From Streptomyces vietnamensis (GTDB lineage: Bacteria > Actinomycetota > Actinomycetes > Streptomycetales > Streptomycetaceae): a stretch of DNA of 64,000 nt. Made by a program: the position numbers and the translations under genes. The notes under the pieces are model-generated. The model had not been told where the DNA came from and searched no databases. It saw only the letters and a program-made list of their open reading frames with translations. Below are positions 48,559-56,761 of this stretch, in pieces. How positions within the stretch are numbered: the stretch's first letter is position 1; every line of letters begins with the position of its first letter. The stretch lies in the NCBI RefSeq assembly GCF_000830005.1, contig NZ_CP010407.1, forward strand, positions 7,638,001 through 7,702,000. Reading direction: 5' to 3'.

Positions 48559-49761
48559 ATGTCTGTACTGGAACGCGCCAGGGAACTCCAGCCCGATCTC
48601 GTGCGGCTGCGCCGCTCGCTCCACCGCGAGCCGGAGCTCGGTCTGCGGCTGCCGCGTACGCAGGAGAAAGTCCTCGCCGCGCTCGACGGTCTCCCGCTCG
48701 ACATCACGCTCGGCCGGGAGCTGACCTCCGTCACCGCCGTGCTGCGGGGTGGCCGTCCCGGCGGGGCGGTCCTGCTGCGGGGCGACATGGACGCACTGCC
48801 GGTGGATGAACTCACCGGGCTGGAGTACGCCTCCGAGGTGCCGGGCCGGATGCACGGCTGCGGGCACGATCTGCACACCGCCGGACTCGCCGGCGCGGCG
48901 ACGCTGCTCGCGGACCGCAGGGAGAGCCTCCAGGGCGACGTGGTGTTCATGTTCCAGCCGGGCGAGGAGGGACACAACGGCGCGGGCGCGATGATCGACG
49001 AGGGTGTCCTGGACGCGGCGGGCAAGCCGCTCGACGCGGCCTTCGCACTCCACGTGTCGGCCAACCGGCTGCCGGGTGGCTGGGTCGCGTCCCGGCCCGG
49101 CACCGTCATGACGGCGTCCGACGTCCTGCGGGTGACGGTGCGGGGCGAGGGAGGGCACGCTTCGGCTCCGCACCATGCCAAGGACCCGGTGCCCGCGGTC
49201 TGCGAGATGGTGACCGCGCTGCAGAACTGGGTGACGCGCACCTTCGACGTCTTCGACCCCGTGGTGGTGACCGTCGGACGGTTGCACGCCGGTACGCAGC
49301 ACAACGTCATCCCGGACACGGCCGAGTTCGAGGCGACCGTACGCAGCTACTCGGAAGCCAACCACGAGCGGCTGGCCCAGGGGCTGCCGCGTCTGGTACG
49401 CGGGATCGCGGCCGCGCACGGCCTGGAGGCGGACGTGGAGTACCAGATGCTCTACCCGGTCACGGTCAACGAGCCGGCCGCGACGGAGTTCGCCCTGGAG
49501 ACGGCGCGCGACCTGTTCGGCGCGGGCGAGGTGTGGCACGCCCCGCAGCCCGCCAACGGTTCGGAGGACTTCTCCCTGGTGCTGAACAAGGTGCCCGGCG
49601 CGATGCTGATGGTCGGCGCGGCGCCCGAGGGCGTGGACGTGGAAAAGGCGCCGCAGAACCATTCCCCGCGGGCCGTGTTCGACGACCGGGTGCTCCACCG
49701 CCAGGCGGCGCTGCTCGCCGAGCTCGCGGAGCGGCGGCTCGCCGCAGGGGCGTCCGCATGA
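48559..49761 (+). CDS. M20-family metallo-amidohydrolase
   Basis: 400 residues; ATG 48559 behind CAGGAGGTC. RRSLHREPELGLRLPRTQ; metal-site motifs LLRGDMDALP, MHGCGHDLHTAGLAGAA, FMFQPGEEGHNGAGAMI, and HNVIPDTAEFEATVR of the lid domain; NGSEDFSLVL near the end. This is the hippurate hydrolase / IAA-amino acid hydrolase subgroup, which removes acyl groups from N-acyl amino acids. Cytoplasmic (no signal). Coupled by ATGA overlap to the MFS gene. Confidence 0.92.
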   Translation: MSVLERARELQPDLVRLRRSLHREPELGLRLPRTQEKVLAALDGLPLDITLGRELTSVTAVLRGGRPGGAVLLRGDMDALPVDELTGLEYASEVPGRMHGCGHDLHTAGLAGAATLLADRRESLQGDVVFMFQPGEEGHNGAGAMIDEGVLDAAGKPLDAAFALHVSANRLPGGWVASRPGTVMTASDVLRVTVRGEGGHASAPHHAKDPVPAVCEMVTALQNWVTRTFDVFDPVVVTVGRLHAGTQHNVIPDTAEFEATVRSYSEANHERLAQGLPRLVRGIAAAHGLEADVEYQMLYPVTVNEPAATEFALETARDLFGAGEVWHAPQPANGSEDFSLVLNKVPGAMLMVGAAPEGVDVEKAPQNHSPRAVFDDRVLHRQAALLAELAERRLAAGASA

Positions 49762-51236
49762 GAGCGCCTGGCGGGACGGAGGAGGTGGCGGCGCCCCGGG
49801 TCACCGCCGTCGTCGGTCTGCTGGTCGTCTTCGAGCTGATCAGCGGCTTCCTCCAGGGGTCGGGCCCCGTGCTGGTGCCCGCCGTGCAGGACTGGCAGTC
49901 CATCAGCGCGTCGCAGGCGCAGTGGTACATGGCGGTCCAGTTCCTGGCCGCCGCGGTGGGGGTGCCGGTGTTCGGGCGCCTCGGCGATCTGTACGGGCAC
50001 CGTCGACTGGTCCGGACCGCGCTGGTCTGTATCGCGGCGGGCACCGTTCTGGTGGCCCTCGCACCGAATCTGACGGTACTGCTGGTGGGCCGTGCTCTCA
50101 TGGGCCCCCTGGCGGCGCTGCTGCCGTTGGAGATCGGTCTCGTACGGGACCGGCTCGACCTCGAGGGCGCGCGGCGGGCGGTAGCGCTTCTCGTCGGCGC
50201 GCTCACCTTCGGCTCGGTCCTCGGCCACGGCCTGGCCGGCCCCCTGCTCGAACTCACCGGTGGCGTCCAGGCGACGCTCTGCGTCCTCGCCGCGATCGCC
50301 TGCGCCTGTGTGACCCTCTCGTACTGCGCGATCCCCGAGTCCCGAACGCGCGCACCCGGCCGGATGGACTGGGCAGGAGCACTTCTGCTCGGCCTGGCGC
50401 TGCTGCTGTTCCTCGGCACGACGGCGCGCGGCCAGGCGTGGGGCTGGACCTCGCCGCTCACCCTGGGCGGCCTCGTCCTCTCCCTGTCGCTGCTCGCCTG
50501 GTGGGTCCGGCTCGAACGGGACCGGCCGCACGCCCTGGTCGACGTCCGGGCAGTGGCCCACCCCCGGTCCGCGCCGTATTACGTCTCGGGTTTCCTCTTC
50601 GGCGCCGTGATGCTGGGCGGGCAGGCAGTCGGCATCTCCTACTTGGCCGCGTCGACGGCCGACGAGGGGTACGGCTTCGGGCTCACGGCCTGGGAGATCA
50701 GCGCGTGGGGCGCGGTGCCCCACGTCCTGGCCTTCGCCGGGGCGAGCCTCGTGGCCCGAGTGGCGGCCCGCACCGGATACCGACGCGTCCTGCTGCTCGC
50801 CTTCACGCTGATGGCCGCCGGCAACGTGGGGCTGATCGCCGGCCACGCCACGCTGCCGCTGTTCGCCCTGGCTTCCGCCGTTTCCGGCTTCGGCATGGGC
50901 CTGGCCCTGGGCGGCCTGCCCACACTGATCGCGGAGCGCAGCACCCCGGACCGCACGGCGAGTGCGACCGCCGTCTACAACAACCTCAAGACCCTGGGCG
51001 GCAGCCTCGCGGGCGCGGGCTCGGCCGTCGTCCTCGGCTCCCTGGTCGTCAGGGACACGGACGTCCCGGCGCTCTCCGCCTATCTGACCATCTGGGGACT
51101 GAGCGCGCTGCTGTCCGTGGGCGCGCTCACACTCCAAGTCCTGACCGACCGTGCGACGGACGCCCCGGGTGCGGCAAGGAACCGCCGCTCGGATACTCGT
51201 CCGCACAGCGACGCGGGCACATCAGCCGGAGCGTAG
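49758..51236 (+). CDS. MFS transporter of the DHA2/EmrB type
   Basis: 492 residues from ATG 49758, overlapping the M20 stop. Fourteen membrane segments are plausible. GRLGDLYGHRRLV is the MFS loop motif. C-terminal part is Arg/Asp-rich and probably cytoplasmic. With a divergent Lrp-type regulator and an N-acyl amino-acid hydrolase, export of amino acids or acyl-amino acids is more likely than drug efflux, but this rests on context. Confidence 0.85.
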   Translation: MRAPGGTEEVAAPRVTAVVGLLVVFELISGFLQGSGPVLVPAVQDWQSISASQAQWYMAVQFLAAAVGVPVFGRLGDLYGHRRLVRTALVCIAAGTVLVALAPNLTVLLVGRALMGPLAALLPLEIGLVRDRLDLEGARRAVALLVGALTFGSVLGHGLAGPLLELTGGVQATLCVLAAIACACVTLSYCAIPESRTRAPGRMDWAGALLLGLALLLFLGTTARGQAWGWTSPLTLGGLVLSLSLLAWWVRLERDRPHALVDVRAVAHPRSAPYYVSGFLFGAVMLGGQAVGISYLAASTADEGYGFGLTAWEISAWGAVPHVLAFAGASLVARVAARTGYRRVLLLAFTLMAAGNVGLIAGHATLPLFALASAVSGFGMGLALGGLPTLIAERSTPDRTASATAVYNNLKTLGGSLAGAGSAVVLGSLVVRDTDVPALSAYLTIWGLSALLSVGALTLQVLTDRATDAPGAARNRRSDTRPHSDAGTSAGA

Positions 51237-51287
51237 CGGGCGATGGGCGACGGCGACCCGTGCCCTGGTGCCGTCGTCGCCGGCCCG

Positions 51288-51950
51288 TCACCGGCGCAGT
51301 GTCCTCCCTGCCAGCCAGTTGCCCAGGAACTGCGCCAGTTGTACGAGGAGCACGATGGTGAGTACGGCGATCCAGGTCACCGTCCAGTTGAAGCGCTGGT
51401 AGCCGTAGGCGATGGCGAAGTTCCCGAGTCCCCCTCCGCCGACCGCGCCGGCGATCGCGGTCGCGTCGACCACGGAGACGAAGACGAAGGTGTAGCCGAG
51501 GATCAGGGGGCCCAGCGCCTCGGGGACGAGGAGGGTGGTGATGATGCGTGCCGGGCCGGCTCCCATGGACCGGGCCGCCTCGATCACTCCGGCGTCGATG
51601 GTGACCAGGTTCTGTTCGACGACGCGGGAGATGCCGAAGGTGGTGGCGACGATCAGGGGGAACGTCGCGGCGGCGGTGCCGATGGTGGTGCCCACCACCC
51701 TCAGGGTCAGCGGGCCCACGGCGGTGATGAAGATGATGAAGGGGATGGGTCTGACGAAGTTGACGAGGACGTTCAGGGCCGCGTGGAGCGGGGTGTTCTC
51801 CAGGAGTCCTCCGCGGCGCGTCGTGTACAGCAGGATGCCGAGGAGCAGACCGAGGAAGCCGCCCGCGACCATCGTCACGGCGACCATCCACAGGGTCTGG
51901 CCGATGGAGGCCGTGAAGACCGGCCAGAGCGTGTTCCAGTCCGTGTTCAT
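51288..51950 (-). CDS. metI: Methionine-type ABC transporter permease
   Basis: 220 residues; five membrane helices. EAARSMGAGPARIITTLLVPEALGPLILGYTF is the ABC permease EAA loop, in the short MetI form. NFVRPIPFIIFI and ISYxxF-like end segments fit the D-methionine permease MetI. ATG overlaps the ATPase stop (51947-51950). Last gene of the Q-N-I series on the minus strand. Confidence 0.88.
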   Translation of the reverse strand: MNTDWNTLWPVFTASIGQTLWMVAVTMVAGGFLGLLLGILLYTTRRGGLLENTPLHAALNVLVNFVRPIPFIIFITAVGPLTLRVVGTTIGTAAATFPLIVATTFGISRVVEQNLVTIDAGVIEAARSMGAGPARIITTLLVPEALGPLILGYTFVFVSVVDATAIAGAVGGGGLGNFAIAYGYQRFNWTVTWIAVLTIVLLVQLAQFLGNWLAGRTLRR

Positions 51951-52972
51951 GCGAGCACCTCCACCGTGGCCACCGCGCGGAGACTCGCCACTGCCGTCTC
52001 GACGTCCCGCTCCGCTCCGGACAGCGCGAGCGTGACGCTGCCGTACGAGCGCCCCTGGAGGGTGTCGATCCCGCCGTGCACGATCTCGAAACGGAGGTCG
52101 TGCCGCCGTACGGCGTCGGTCAGGACCTGGCCCATCACGGCGTCGCCGTCGACCGTGACGGAGACGAGGGAGCCTTCGTGCTGCTTCCGGAGCCGTGCCA
52201 CCTCGTCCGCGTCGGGGCGGTTCCTCAGCACCGTCTCCACGAGACGGCGGCCGGTGTCGGTCCGGGGTGCGGAGAAGACGTCGTAGACCGTGCCGACCTC
52301 GACGAGCCGACCCGAGTCCAGTACGGCGACCCGGTCGGCGATGCTCCGCACCACGTCCATCTCGTGGGTGACGACCACGACGGTCACTCCCAGTTCGGAG
52401 TTGACGCGCCGGAGCAGTCGCAGAACGTCCTGGGTGGTCTCGGGATCCAGCGCGCTGGTCGACTCGTCGGCCAGCAGGATCGCGGGGTCGTTGGCCAGGG
52501 CCCGGGCGATGCCGACCCGTTGTTTCTGTCCACCGCTGAGCTGGTCGGGATAGGCCCATGCCTTGTCGGTCAGGCCGACGAAGGAGAGGAGTTCGGCGAC
52601 CCGGGCCCGCTGCCTCTCCTTGGGCCGGCCCGCGAGCTTCAGCGGGTAGGCCACGTTGCCGAACACCGTCCGGGAGCGGAACAGGTGGAACTGCTGGAAG
52701 ATCATGCCGATCCGCGAGCGGACGCGCCGGAGGTCCTTCTCGCTCTGCTCGGTGATCACCACGCCGTCGACGGTCACCGTGCCGGAGGTGGGGTGTTCGA
52801 GCGCGTTGATCAGCCGCACCAGCGTGCTCTTCCCCGCGCCGGAGTGTCCGATGATCGCGAAGATCTCCCCCGCTTCGATCTCCAGGTCGATCGAGTCGAG
52901 CGCGGAGACGGTCGTCGACCGTGAGGTGAAGGTCTTGCCGACGCCGCGAAGTTCTATGAGTGGTGGTGCCAT
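51947..52972 (-). CDS. metN: Methionine-type ABC transporter ATPase with NIL domain
   Basis: 341 residues. Walker A GHSGAGKSTLVRL, Q-loop FQQFHLFRSRTVFGNVAYPL, signature LSGGQKQRVGIARAL, Walker B ILLADESTSALDPE, switch VVVTHEMDVVR. The last 90 residues (SLVSVTVDGDAVMGQVLTDA, HDLRFEIVHGGIDTLQGRSYG) are the NIL domain that lets methionine inhibit the transporter allosterically. This favours methionine as substrate. Confidence 0.92.
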   Translation of the reverse strand: MAPPLIELRGVGKTFTSRSTTVSALDSIDLEIEAGEIFAIIGHSGAGKSTLVRLINALEHPTSGTVTVDGVVITEQSEKDLRRVRSRIGMIFQQFHLFRSRTVFGNVAYPLKLAGRPKERQRARVAELLSFVGLTDKAWAYPDQLSGGQKQRVGIARALANDPAILLADESTSALDPETTQDVLRLLRRVNSELGVTVVVVTHEMDVVRSIADRVAVLDSGRLVEVGTVYDVFSAPRTDTGRRLVETVLRNRPDADEVARLRKQHEGSLVSVTVDGDAVMGQVLTDAVRRHDLRFEIVHGGIDTLQGRSYGSVTLALSGAERDVETAVASLRAVATVEVLA

Positions 52973-53005
52973 GAGTCCCTGTTTCGAGTCGGACCTGGGT
53001 GCGAC

Positions 53006-53030
53006 GGGGGCGTCCGCGTGGAACGCCCCC
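53006..53030 (-). terminator. Weak hairpin between metQ and metN
   Basis: GGGGGCGT (53006-53013) with ACGCCCCC (53023-53030), 9-nt loop, in the 73-nt space between the metQ stop (53046) and the metN start (52972). It may lower expression of metN-metI relative to the binding protein. Confidence 0.45.
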
Positions 53031-53045
53031 TCTTTCGTGCTGCCG

Positions 53046-54008
53046 TCAGTGCGCCGCGCGCACCGTCTTCTCCAGGGAGGCGAGGATGCGTTCGAGGTCG
53101 GCCTGCGGATGGTCCACGGCCACCGCCGTTCCCTTGGAGGCGTCGATCGCCGCCTTCTTCACCGCCGCTTCGTGGTAGAGCTTGGCGATCTTCAGGTAGG
53201 TGGGGTTGTTCTTGTCGGCCGCGCGGGCGACGAAGACGTTGATGTACGGCTCGGCCTCGGGCTTCGACGGGTCGTCGCCGTACAGGGCCTTCGACGGATC
53301 CAGCTCGGCGTCCAGGGCGAAGTTGTTGTTGATCACGGCCGCGTCGACGGACGGCAGCGAGGCGACGGTCTGGGAGGCGTCCACGGGCGTGACCGCGACC
53401 TTCGACGCCGCGGTGTCCACGTCCGCGGGCGTCGCGAGCACCGACCCGCCGCCCTTCAGCTTCAGCAGACCGGCCTGCTGCAGGACGAGCAGCGCCCGGG
53501 CCTGGTTGGTCGGGTCGTTGGGGATCGCCACCCGGCCGTGCACCGGGATGTCCTGGAGCGCCGTGTGCTTCTTCGAGTAGAGGCTCAGGGGTACGACGAC
53601 GGTCGACCCGATGGGCGTCAGGGTGTCCTTGTCGGCGACGTTGTGGTTCGCGAGGAACAGCAGGTGCTGGAAGAGGTTCAGGTCGATCTGCTTCTGCGAC
53701 AGCGCCGGGTTGGCCTGCGTGTAGTCGGTGAAGTTGACCAGCTCGATGTCGATGCCCTCCTCGGCGGCGCGCCGGGTCAGGACGGGCCAGAAGTCCGAAC
53801 TCTGGTCGGTCGTACCGATCTTCACGGTGACGCGCCCGGAGGCGTCGGCCCGCGAGGTGCCGCCCGTGAAGTGGGAGATCAGTACGGCCACCGCCGCGAT
53901 CACGGCCACGGCGGCGATGGAGAGCCCGGTCATCAACCCGTTCCTTCTCTCCGCCGGGTTGTCGGGAAGGTCAGGGACGGAGTCGGGATCGGTCGGGGTG
54001 TTCGTCAT
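53046..54008 (-). CDS. metQ: Membrane-anchored methionine-type substrate-binding protein (NlpA/MetQ family)
   Basis: 320 residues; ATG 54008 behind AAGGAC. A cytoplasmic, acidic/Pro N-terminus (about 24 residues) then one membrane helix (SIAAVAVIAAVAVLISHF) replaces the lipoprotein signal and there is no lipobox Cys, which is atypical. The binding domain from about 58: VTVKIGTTDQSSDFWPVLTR, ELVNFTDYTQANPALSQKQIDLNLFQHLLFL, VAIPNDPTNQARALLVLQQAGLL. These are MetQ signatures. Delivers L/D-methionine to MetNI. Confidence 0.88.
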   Translation of the reverse strand: MTNTPTDPDSVPDLPDNPAERRNGLMTGLSIAAVAVIAAVAVLISHFTGGTSRADASGRVTVKIGTTDQSSDFWPVLTRRAAEEGIDIELVNFTDYTQANPALSQKQIDLNLFQHLLFLANHNVADKDTLTPIGSTVVVPLSLYSKKHTALQDIPVHGRVAIPNDPTNQARALLVLQQAGLLKLKGGGSVLATPADVDTAASKVAVTPVDASQTVASLPSVDAAVINNNFALDAELDPSKALYGDDPSKPEAEPYINVFVARAADKNNPTYLKIAKLYHEAAVKKAAIDASKGTAVAVDHPQADLERILASLEKTVRAAH

Positions 54009-54068
54009 GAGGGGTCCTTCTGATGGGGGAGAGGCGTTCGTCCCGTCCGTGACGGGGCCGCGGTGGGA

Positions 54069-55760
54069 TCAGGCGTGCTGTGCGGGCCGGCCGGCAGCGG
54101 GCAGGAGGTGGTGCGGGAACGCGGCGAGCAGTTCCCTCGTGTAGGGGGCGGCCGGTGAGTCGAAGACGGTGTCCCTCGGGCCCGCCTCCACCAGTTCGCC
54201 CTGCTTCAGGACCGCGATCCGGTCGCAGAAGTGCCGCACCACCGCCAGGTCGTGGGAGATGAAGAGCAGCGACAGGCCGAGCTCCTCACGCAGGTCCATC
54301 AGGAGGTTCAGGACCTGTGCCTGGACCGACACGTCCAGTGCGGACACCGGCTCGTCGGCGATGACCAGGCGGGGCCGGACGGCCAACGCCCGGGCAATGC
54401 CGATGCGTTGACGCTGACCGCCGGAGAACTCGTGCGGGTGACGGGAGAGGTGCGACGGGGACAGGCCCACCTGTTCCAGGAGTTCCGCCGCCCGCTTCCC
54501 GCGTTCCGCCCGGTCCAGGTCCGTGTGGAGGCGCAGGGGCGTGGTGACGATCTGCTCCACCGTGTGGCGCGGGTTGAGCGACGCGTACGGGTCCTGGAAG
54601 ACCAGTTGGACGTCCCGGCTCAGCTCGCGGCGCAGGCGCGTGTCCGTCGCCGCCCCGGAGACGTCCCGGCCGTCGAAGAGGACCTCCCCGCTCGTGGGGC
54701 GGCGCAGGCCGGTCAGGACCCGCGCGATGGTGGACTTGCCCGAGCCGGACTCGCCCACCAGGCCCAGGGTCTCCCCGCGTGCCACGTGAAGGCTCACGCC
54801 CTTCACCGCGGTGTGGGGGCGGGCGCGGCGGCGGCCCGGGTAGTCCACGCGCAGCTCGCGCACCTCGGCCAGGACTCCGGGGTCGGGAGCGGCGCGGAGG
54901 CGGGCCTTGGTGCGCGGCTTCGGCTCCGGGTCGTCGACCGTGGGAAGACGGGTGCCGGGGACGGTGTCCAGGGTGGGTGCCGCTCCGATGAGGGCCTTGG
55001 TGTAGGGGTGGGCGGGGGAGGCCAGGAGCCGCTCGGTGGGGCCTTCTTCGAGCGCCTCGCCGTCGCGCATCACCAGCATGCGGTCGCACGTCCTCGCCAC
55101 CACGCCCACGTCGTGCGTGATGAGGAGCATGGCCGTCCCGGCCTCCGACTGGAGTTCGCGGATCAGGTCGAGCACCTGGTGCTGGACCCGGGCGTCCAGT
55201 GCCGTGGTCGGCTCGTCGGCGATCAGGACGCCCGGGCCGTTGATCAGCGCCATGGCGATGACGACGCGCTGGCGCATGCCGCCCGAGAGGTGGTGGGGGT
55301 GGTCCGAGGCGCGGGCGGCCGGGATGCCCACCCGTTCCAGCATCGCCGCCGCCCGTTCCAGCGCCTCCTTGCGGCCGGCCCGTGGGTGGTGGACGCGGTA
55401 CGCCTCCGCCACCTGTGCGCCGATCGTGTGGTACGGCGACAGCGCGTCCAGGGCGTCCTGGAAGACCATCGCGACCCGGGCGCCCCTGACCTTCTTCAGG
55501 GCCGCTTCGGGCGCGCCCACCAGATCGAGGCCGTCGCCGCCGAGCCGGACGCTGCCCCGGACGAGGGTGCGCGCCGGGTCGTGGAGGGCCAGGGCGGCCA
55601 GGCCGATCGTCGACTTGCCCGAGCCCGACTCCCCGACGAGGCCCAGGACTTCACCCGGGGCCACGTCGAAGGAGACGTCCCGGACGGCCGGGACCGGGCC
55701 GTGCGGCGTCCGGAAGGTGACCGTCAGGTCGCGGACGCTCAGTGCGGGTCGATCGCTCAT
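54069..55760 (-). CDS. Fused double ATPase of a dipeptide/oligopeptide ABC importer (DppD-DppF)
   Basis: 563 residues with two complete ATP-binding domains. First: GESGSGKSTIGLAALAL, LSGGMRQRVVIAMALI, VLIADEPTTALDARVQ. Second: GESGSGKSTIARVLTGLRRP, FSGGQRQRIGIARALA, LVIADEPVSALDVSVQAQVL. Oligopeptide C-terminal signature ERLLASPAHPYTKALIGAAP follows the first and SPAAPYTRELLAA the second. Usually two proteins; here a single chain, a fusion common in actinomycetes. ATG overlaps the DppB-type permease stop. Confidence 0.93.
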   Translation of the reverse strand: MSDRPALSVRDLTVTFRTPHGPVPAVRDVSFDVAPGEVLGLVGESGSGKSTIGLAALALHDPARTLVRGSVRLGGDGLDLVGAPEAALKKVRGARVAMVFQDALDALSPYHTIGAQVAEAYRVHHPRAGRKEALERAAAMLERVGIPAARASDHPHHLSGGMRQRVVIAMALINGPGVLIADEPTTALDARVQHQVLDLIRELQSEAGTAMLLITHDVGVVARTCDRMLVMRDGEALEEGPTERLLASPAHPYTKALIGAAPTLDTVPGTRLPTVDDPEPKPRTKARLRAAPDPGVLAEVRELRVDYPGRRRARPHTAVKGVSLHVARGETLGLVGESGSGKSTIARVLTGLRRPTSGEVLFDGRDVSGAATDTRLRRELSRDVQLVFQDPYASLNPRHTVEQIVTTPLRLHTDLDRAERGKRAAELLEQVGLSPSHLSRHPHEFSGGQRQRIGIARALAVRPRLVIADEPVSALDVSVQAQVLNLLMDLREELGLSLLFISHDLAVVRHFCDRIAVLKQGELVEAGPRDTVFDSPAAPYTRELLAAFPHHLLPAAGRPAQHA

Positions 55761-56749
55761 GCGAGCCTCACTCGGGGATCCAGCCAGGCCACCACCAGGT
55801 CGGCCACGGCCACGAACACGACGACGAAGAAGGCGGCGACGAGGACGGTGCCGACGACCGTGGGCAGGTCGTTGCCGGTCACCGCGTCGACGGCGAGCTT
55901 GCCGACCCCGCCGAGCCCGAACACGGTCTCCGTGATGAACGCGCCCCCGAGCAGCGCTCCGACCTCCAGGCCGAGCAGCTGCACCAGCGGCCCGGCCGCG
56001 CCGCGCGCGGTGTACTTCAGATGGGTGCGCAGGGTGCCCAGGCCCTTGGCGCGAGCCGTGCGGACGTACCCGTGGTGCATGGTCTCCAGCATCTGCGAGC
56101 GGGTGAGACGGGCGTAGACGGCGGCGTTGACGAAGCCGAGCACCAGCCACGGCAGGACCAGGCCCAGGGCCCACTGCCCGGGCCGGTCGGCGAACGGGAC
56201 GTAACGCGGGGGCGCGAACAGGCCCGTGGAGTAGACGAGCAGGAACTGGAGCACGTAACCGAGGAAGTAGATCTGCACGCTGGCGCCCAGCAGGTTGAAG
56301 CCGGACAGCAGACGGTCGGTCGGTCTGCCCCGGCGCAGCGCCGCCGCCAGGCCCGAGCCGACGCCGAGGACGAGGATCACCGCGAGGGCGCCGACCGCGA
56401 TCGAGACGGTCACCGGGAGGCGGTCCTCGATGGCGGTGAGGACGGGCTGGTGGAGGGTGTAGGAGTAGCCGAGGCAGGGGGCGGGGCAGGGGATCGGGGT
56501 GCCGTCGACGTCCGCGACGGTGCGGCCGGTGACGATGCCGCCGACGTAGTCGGTGAACTGGGAGACGATCGGCTGGTCGAGCCCCATGCTGGTGCGGACG
56601 GCCGCGAGCTGGGCGGAGGTGCACTTGGGGCCGCAGGCGATCAGAGCCGGGTCGGAGGGGGCGGCGTAGAAGAGCCCGAAGGCCGTGGCGGTGATCGCGA
56701 AGAGCACCGCCACGGCCTGCGCGACCCTCTTGAGGAGGTATCGGGTCAT
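55757..56749 (-). CDS. DppB-type peptide ABC transporter permease
   Basis: 330 residues. N-terminal helix YLLKRVAQAVAVLFAITATA, extracytoplasmic loop with two disulphide-capable Cys pairs (CGPKC, CPAPC), then PVTVSIAVGALAVILVLG and the EAA loop HHGYVRTARAKGLGTLRTHLKYTARGAAGPLVQLLG. Starts 12 nt after the substrate-binding gene; the start lacks a clear purine-rich site, which suggests coupling to upstream translation. Confidence 0.9.
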   Translation of the reverse strand: MTRYLLKRVAQAVAVLFAITATAFGLFYAAPSDPALIACGPKCTSAQLAAVRTSMGLDQPIVSQFTDYVGGIVTGRTVADVDGTPIPCPAPCLGYSYTLHQPVLTAIEDRLPVTVSIAVGALAVILVLGVGSGLAAALRRGRPTDRLLSGFNLLGASVQIYFLGYVLQFLLVYSTGLFAPPRYVPFADRPGQWALGLVLPWLVLGFVNAAVYARLTRSQMLETMHHGYVRTARAKGLGTLRTHLKYTARGAAGPLVQLLGLEVGALLGGAFITETVFGLGGVGKLAVDAVTGNDLPTVVGTVLVAAFFVVVFVAVADLVVAWLDPRVRLA

Positions 56750-56761
56750 GGTCGCAGGAGG

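Noticed and set aside
54009..54068. SAM riboswitch upstream of metQ
   Set aside because: Only 60 nt separate the genes, with no room or pattern for an S-box or SAM-II fold.
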